In this document: piece after piece, positions 14,723-17,357 of the stretch
Layout of the letters: each line of letters begins with the position of its first letter
Numbering within the stretch: the stretch's first letter is position 1
Source of the DNA: Desulfotignum sp.
GTDB lineage: Bacteria; Desulfobacterota; Desulfobacteria; Desulfobacterales; Desulfobacteraceae
DNA length: 17,357 nt
Direction of reading: 5' to 3'
Assembly (NCBI GenBank): GCA_021737445.1
Contig: JAIPDY010000048.1
Span: forward strand, 1-17,357
Notes under the pieces: generated by a model
Seen by the model: only the letters and a program-made list of their open reading frames with translations
Databases searched by the model: none
Told to the model about the DNA's origin: nothing
Translations under genes and position numbers: made by a program

Positions 14723-17357
14723 GTGAATAAGAAGATCTATGTCATCGCCTGCGCGGTGCTGGCCCGGGACATGAAGGAAATTGCCCGGGAACTGGACCTG
14801 GAACTGGATTTTACATTCCTGGAGGCCGGGCTCCATGAAAATCCCCATAAGCTGAATACAAAGGTCCAGGAAGCCATCGACAAAATTGCCGGCAACAGGG
14901 ACGGGGACCGGATCATCATCGGGTACGGGGTCTGCGGCAAAGGCACTGTCGGACTGACTGCCCGGGACATCCCCCTGGTCATACCCCGGGTGCATGACTG
15001 CATCGCCATGTTTCTGGGCGGGGATCAGGCCTATCAGGACCAGTTCAAACGCTTTCCCGGCACCTATTACCTGTCTGCCGGCTGGTGTGAAGAAAAAGCG
15101 GAACCAATTTCCCAGCGGCGCAAAAAAGCCTGGTTCGGCAACCGCCAGCTGGTGTATGAGGACCTGAAAAACTCCCACGGGCAGAAGACCGCCGACCATA
15201 CCTTTGCCTTTCTCAACTCCTGGCAGAAAAATTACCAGCGGGCCGCCTTCATTGAAACCCGGTCTGGCCAGGCCCCAAAATATGAACGCATGGCAAAAGA
15301 CATGGCAAAAGAGTATGGATGGGAGTTTGAACGTATCACAGGGAACCAGGGCCTGCTCCGGCAGATAATGACTGCCACGGCATCGACCCCTTCGGTGCTT
15401 GTGGTACCGCCGGGCCATGTCATTGCCTTTGATGCCGTCACTGCAGGCCTTACTGCCAGCCTGGTATGGGACACCGCAACAAAGGATCAGGCCGGGGATT
15501 CTGTGTGTATTATTCCTCCTGATGAACCACCTGCCCATGAACCTGATGATATCCGGACCGGACTGGGTATTGATGCCGGCGGCACCTATACAGATGCTGT
15601 GATATATGACCTGAAGAGTCAGACCACGCTGTCCAAGGCCAAAGCGTTGACCACAAAATGGGATTTCACCATCGGCATTGAAAACGCCCTGGCAAAGCTG
15701 GACCAGGACAGACTGGCTTCAGTGGAGCTGGTGGCGTTGTCCACCACCCTGGCCACCAATGCCATTGTGGAAAATGAAGGCCAGACTGTGGGCATGTTCC
15801 TGATGACACCCCAGGAACTGGCCCGGACCATTGACTATTCTCCCAAAACAGTGATCCAGGGGGAACTGGATATATCAGGCAGGCAAAAAACCGACATAGC
15901 CCCGGAGCAGATCAGAAAAACAGCTGACCAGATGATCGCCAGCCACGGCGTGACTGCCTTTGCCGTATCCGGGTATGCCGGAACCATCAACCCTGCCCAT
16001 GAACTGGCGGTGAAAAAAATTCTCCAGGACCACACCCGGATGTTTGTGAGCTGCGGCCATGAACTGTCGGATACCCTGAATTTCCAGACCCGGGCTGTCA
16101 CCGCCATGCTCAACGCCAGGATCATTCCGCGCCTGAAAAACCTGCTGTCAGACCTGGAACAGGTGCTTTTTCAGTTCAACATTCAGGCCCCCATTGTGGT
16201 GGTCAAAGGGGACGGCACCCTCATGGATGCTGCCATGGCAAAAAAACGGCCTGTGGAAACCATTTTGTCCGGTCCGGCTGCTTCCGTGGCAGGGGCCAGG
16301 CACCTCACCGGCGAAACCGATGCCCTGGTGGTGGATATGGGCGGCACCACCACTGATACGGCCGCACTCAAGGACAACCTGGTGCGCCTCAATGAAAGCG
16401 GCTCCATTGTGGGGGGGCGCAGAACCCATGTCCAGGCTCTGGAGATCCGCACCGCCGGCCTGGGGGGGGACAGCCTGATAGCCTTTGAAAAGGGCGAATT
16501 TTCCATCGGACCGGGCCGGGTGGCACCCATTGCCTGGCTGGGAAAAAACCGGCCCGGTATACAGGATGCCCTGGAATATCTCAAACATAATCTGAACCGG
16601 TTCAGCGCCTCCACAAAAAGAATGCAGATTTTAACCTATACCGGTTCTGCCGGACTTTCAGACATTTCGCCCATGGAAGAACAGGTGATGTCCCTTCTGG
16701 CCCAGCGGCCCCACTCTATTGAGGAACTGGTTTTTAAAACCGGCGTACTCACCGAATCCGGTCTTTTTTTATCCCGGCTGGAGGAAAAATTCGCCATCCA
16801 GCGCTGCGGCCTGACCTTTACCGACCTGCTCCATATCCAGGGGGATTTCACCAGATGGGACCGGCAGGCAGCCAAAACCCTCTGTGAATGCATCGCCTTT
16901 CTTGCAGGGCAAAACATGGCGGAAATGGTCCCCATGCTTCTTGAAACCGGCACCAGACGGCTGGCACTGGAACTGCTCAAACGGCAGCTCGATGATGAGA
17001 TCAACCCGGAAAACCTTGCATCCTGCCCGGTATGCCGGGCCCTGCTAGACAATCTCATGGCCGGCGGCAATGATGATTTCCAGGTGCGCATCGATCTGAA
17101 ACGGCCGGTGATAGGCATCGGCGCCCCCATTGGCTTTTTTCTGCCAGGCGCAGCACGGTTCCTGGGTGCGGAAGCGATTTTGCCAAAAGATGCTGATGTT
17201 GCCAATGCCATCGGCGCCATCACCTCGGATGTGGTGGTCCATCGCCAGATCCGTATCACGCCGGCACAGCAGGGCGGTTTCACCGTGGAAGGGGTTGCCG
17301 GCACCCGGCAGTTTCAGGATTTTACAAAAGCAGACACCTTTGCCAGGGATATCCTGG
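14723..17357 (+). CDS. DUF1638 - hydantoinase/oxoprolinase-type ASKHA ATPase fusion (3' end beyond window)
   Basis: An open frame of 878 codons from GTG (AAGGA at 14711-14715) to the window edge. Residues 1 to about 265 are DUF1638: RIIIGYGVCGKGTVGL, VIPRVHDCIAMFLGG and GTYYLSAGWCEE, with Cys71, His91 and Cys93 as possible metal ligands. From about 280 it is a HyuA-type ASKHA ATPase: phosphate-1 loop GIDAGGTYTDAVIYD, LSTTLATNAIVENEG, LSGPAASVAGA, and phosphate-2 loop VVDMGGTTTDTA around Asp538. A later stretch, about 653-712 (EEQVMSLLAQRPHSIEELVF...), looks like a winged helix, and a CPVC pair is at 768-771. The two halves are joined in frame through a linker rich in Pro, Asp and Glu. DUF1638 and HyuA-like genes are, from memory, common neighbours of corrinoid methyltransferases. 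ATP-driven activation or maintenance of the corrinoid protein is my inference; N-methylhydantoin hydrolysis is less likely because no HyuB is seen. Confidence 0.88.
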   Translation, partial: MNKKIYVIACAVLARDMKEIARELDLELDFTFLEAGLHENPHKLNTKVQEAIDKIAGNRDGDRIIIGYGVCGKGTVGLTARDIPLVIPRVHDCIAMFLGGDQAYQDQFKRFPGTYYLSAGWCEEKAEPISQRRKKAWFGNRQLVYEDLKNSHGQKTADHTFAFLNSWQKNYQRAAFIETRSGQAPKYERMAKDMAKEYGWEFERITGNQGLLRQIMTATASTPSVLVVPPGHVIAFDAVTAGLTASLVWDTATKDQAGDSVCIIPPDEPPAHEPDDIRTGLGIDAGGTYTDAVIYDLKSQTTLSKAKALTTKWDFTIGIENALAKLDQDRLASVELVALSTTLATNAIVENEGQTVGMFLMTPQELARTIDYSPKTVIQGELDISGRQKTDIAPEQIRKTADQMIASHGVTAFAVSGYAGTINPAHELAVKKILQDHTRMFVSCGHELSDTLNFQTRAVTAMLNARIIPRLKNLLSDLEQVLFQFNIQAPIVVVKGDGTLMDAAMAKKRPVETILSGPAASVAGARHLTGETDALVVDMGGTTTDTAALKDNLVRLNESGSIVGGRRTHVQALEIRTAGLGGDSLIAFEKGEFSIGPGRVAPIAWLGKNRPGIQDALEYLKHNLNRFSASTKRMQILTYTGSAGLSDISPMEEQVMSLLAQRPHSIEELVFKTGVLTESGLFLSRLEEKFAIQRCGLTFTDLLHIQGDFTRWDRQAAKTLCECIAFLAGQNMAEMVPMLLETGTRRLALELLKRQLDDEINPENLASCPVCRALLDNLMAGGNDDFQVRIDLKRPVIGIGAPIGFFLPGAARFLGAEAILPKDADVANAIGAITSDVVVHRQIRITPAQQGGFTVEGVAGTRQFQDFTKADTFARDIL

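Noticed and set aside
14678..15538. 286-codon open frame on the minus strand
   Set aside because: It lies opposite the DUF1638 domain, whose conserved motifs are read on the plus strand.

Overview
The window looks like part of the chromosome of an anaerobic bacterium with moderate GC, most likely a sulfate reducer of the Desulfobacterota (Desulfobacter/Desulfotignum-like). This is inferred from the gene mix (corrinoid methyltransferase, flavin demethylases, ETF, sigma-54 control) and from protein style; no marker gene settles it. The theme is uptake and stepwise demethylation of a methylated amine. Glycine betaine or a breakdown product such as dimethylglycine is the best guess.

Layout. Positions 1-11625 are all on the minus strand. 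Read in the direction of transcription (from 11625 down), they hold a PAS/sigma-54 activator (10189-11625), then a putative eight-gene operon: livK (8658-9917), livG, livF, livH, livM, a DMGDH/sarcosine dehydrogenase-type flavoenzyme (2555-4975), etfB and etfA. The operon ends at a strong hairpin terminator (753-802). A small UspA protein (329-718) and the start of a BCCT transporter (1-215, cut by the window edge, with a TTG start) follow. Positions 11957-17357 are on the plus strand: an MttB-family methyltransferase without pyrrolysine, a SoxB/DadA-like FAD oxidoreductase, and a long open frame starting with GTG at 14723. That frame fuses a DUF1638 domain to a hydantoinase/oxoprolinase-type ASKHA ATPase and runs off the right edge.

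Regulation. The 331-base gap between the activator and the methyltransferase carries a near-consensus sigma-54 promoter (11881-11896) facing the methyltransferase. About 140 bases upstream of its expected start lies a perfect 8+5+8 inverted repeat (11756-11776), a good candidate enhancer. A second good sigma-54 match (9987-10002) faces livK. Both arms of the locus therefore look controlled by the sigma-54 activator encoded between them.

Working model (inference). The substrate enters by the BCCT carrier and/or the Liv-type ABC transporter. The MttB-type enzyme moves one methyl to a corrinoid protein (expected outside the window, not seen). The two flavoenzymes remove further N-methyls, the DMGDH-like one onto tetrahydrofolate with electrons to EtfAB. 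The DUF1638-ASKHA fusion is the least explained part; activation or repair of the corrinoid protein is one possible role. No RNA genes, insertion sequences, CRISPR arrays or phage genes were found.
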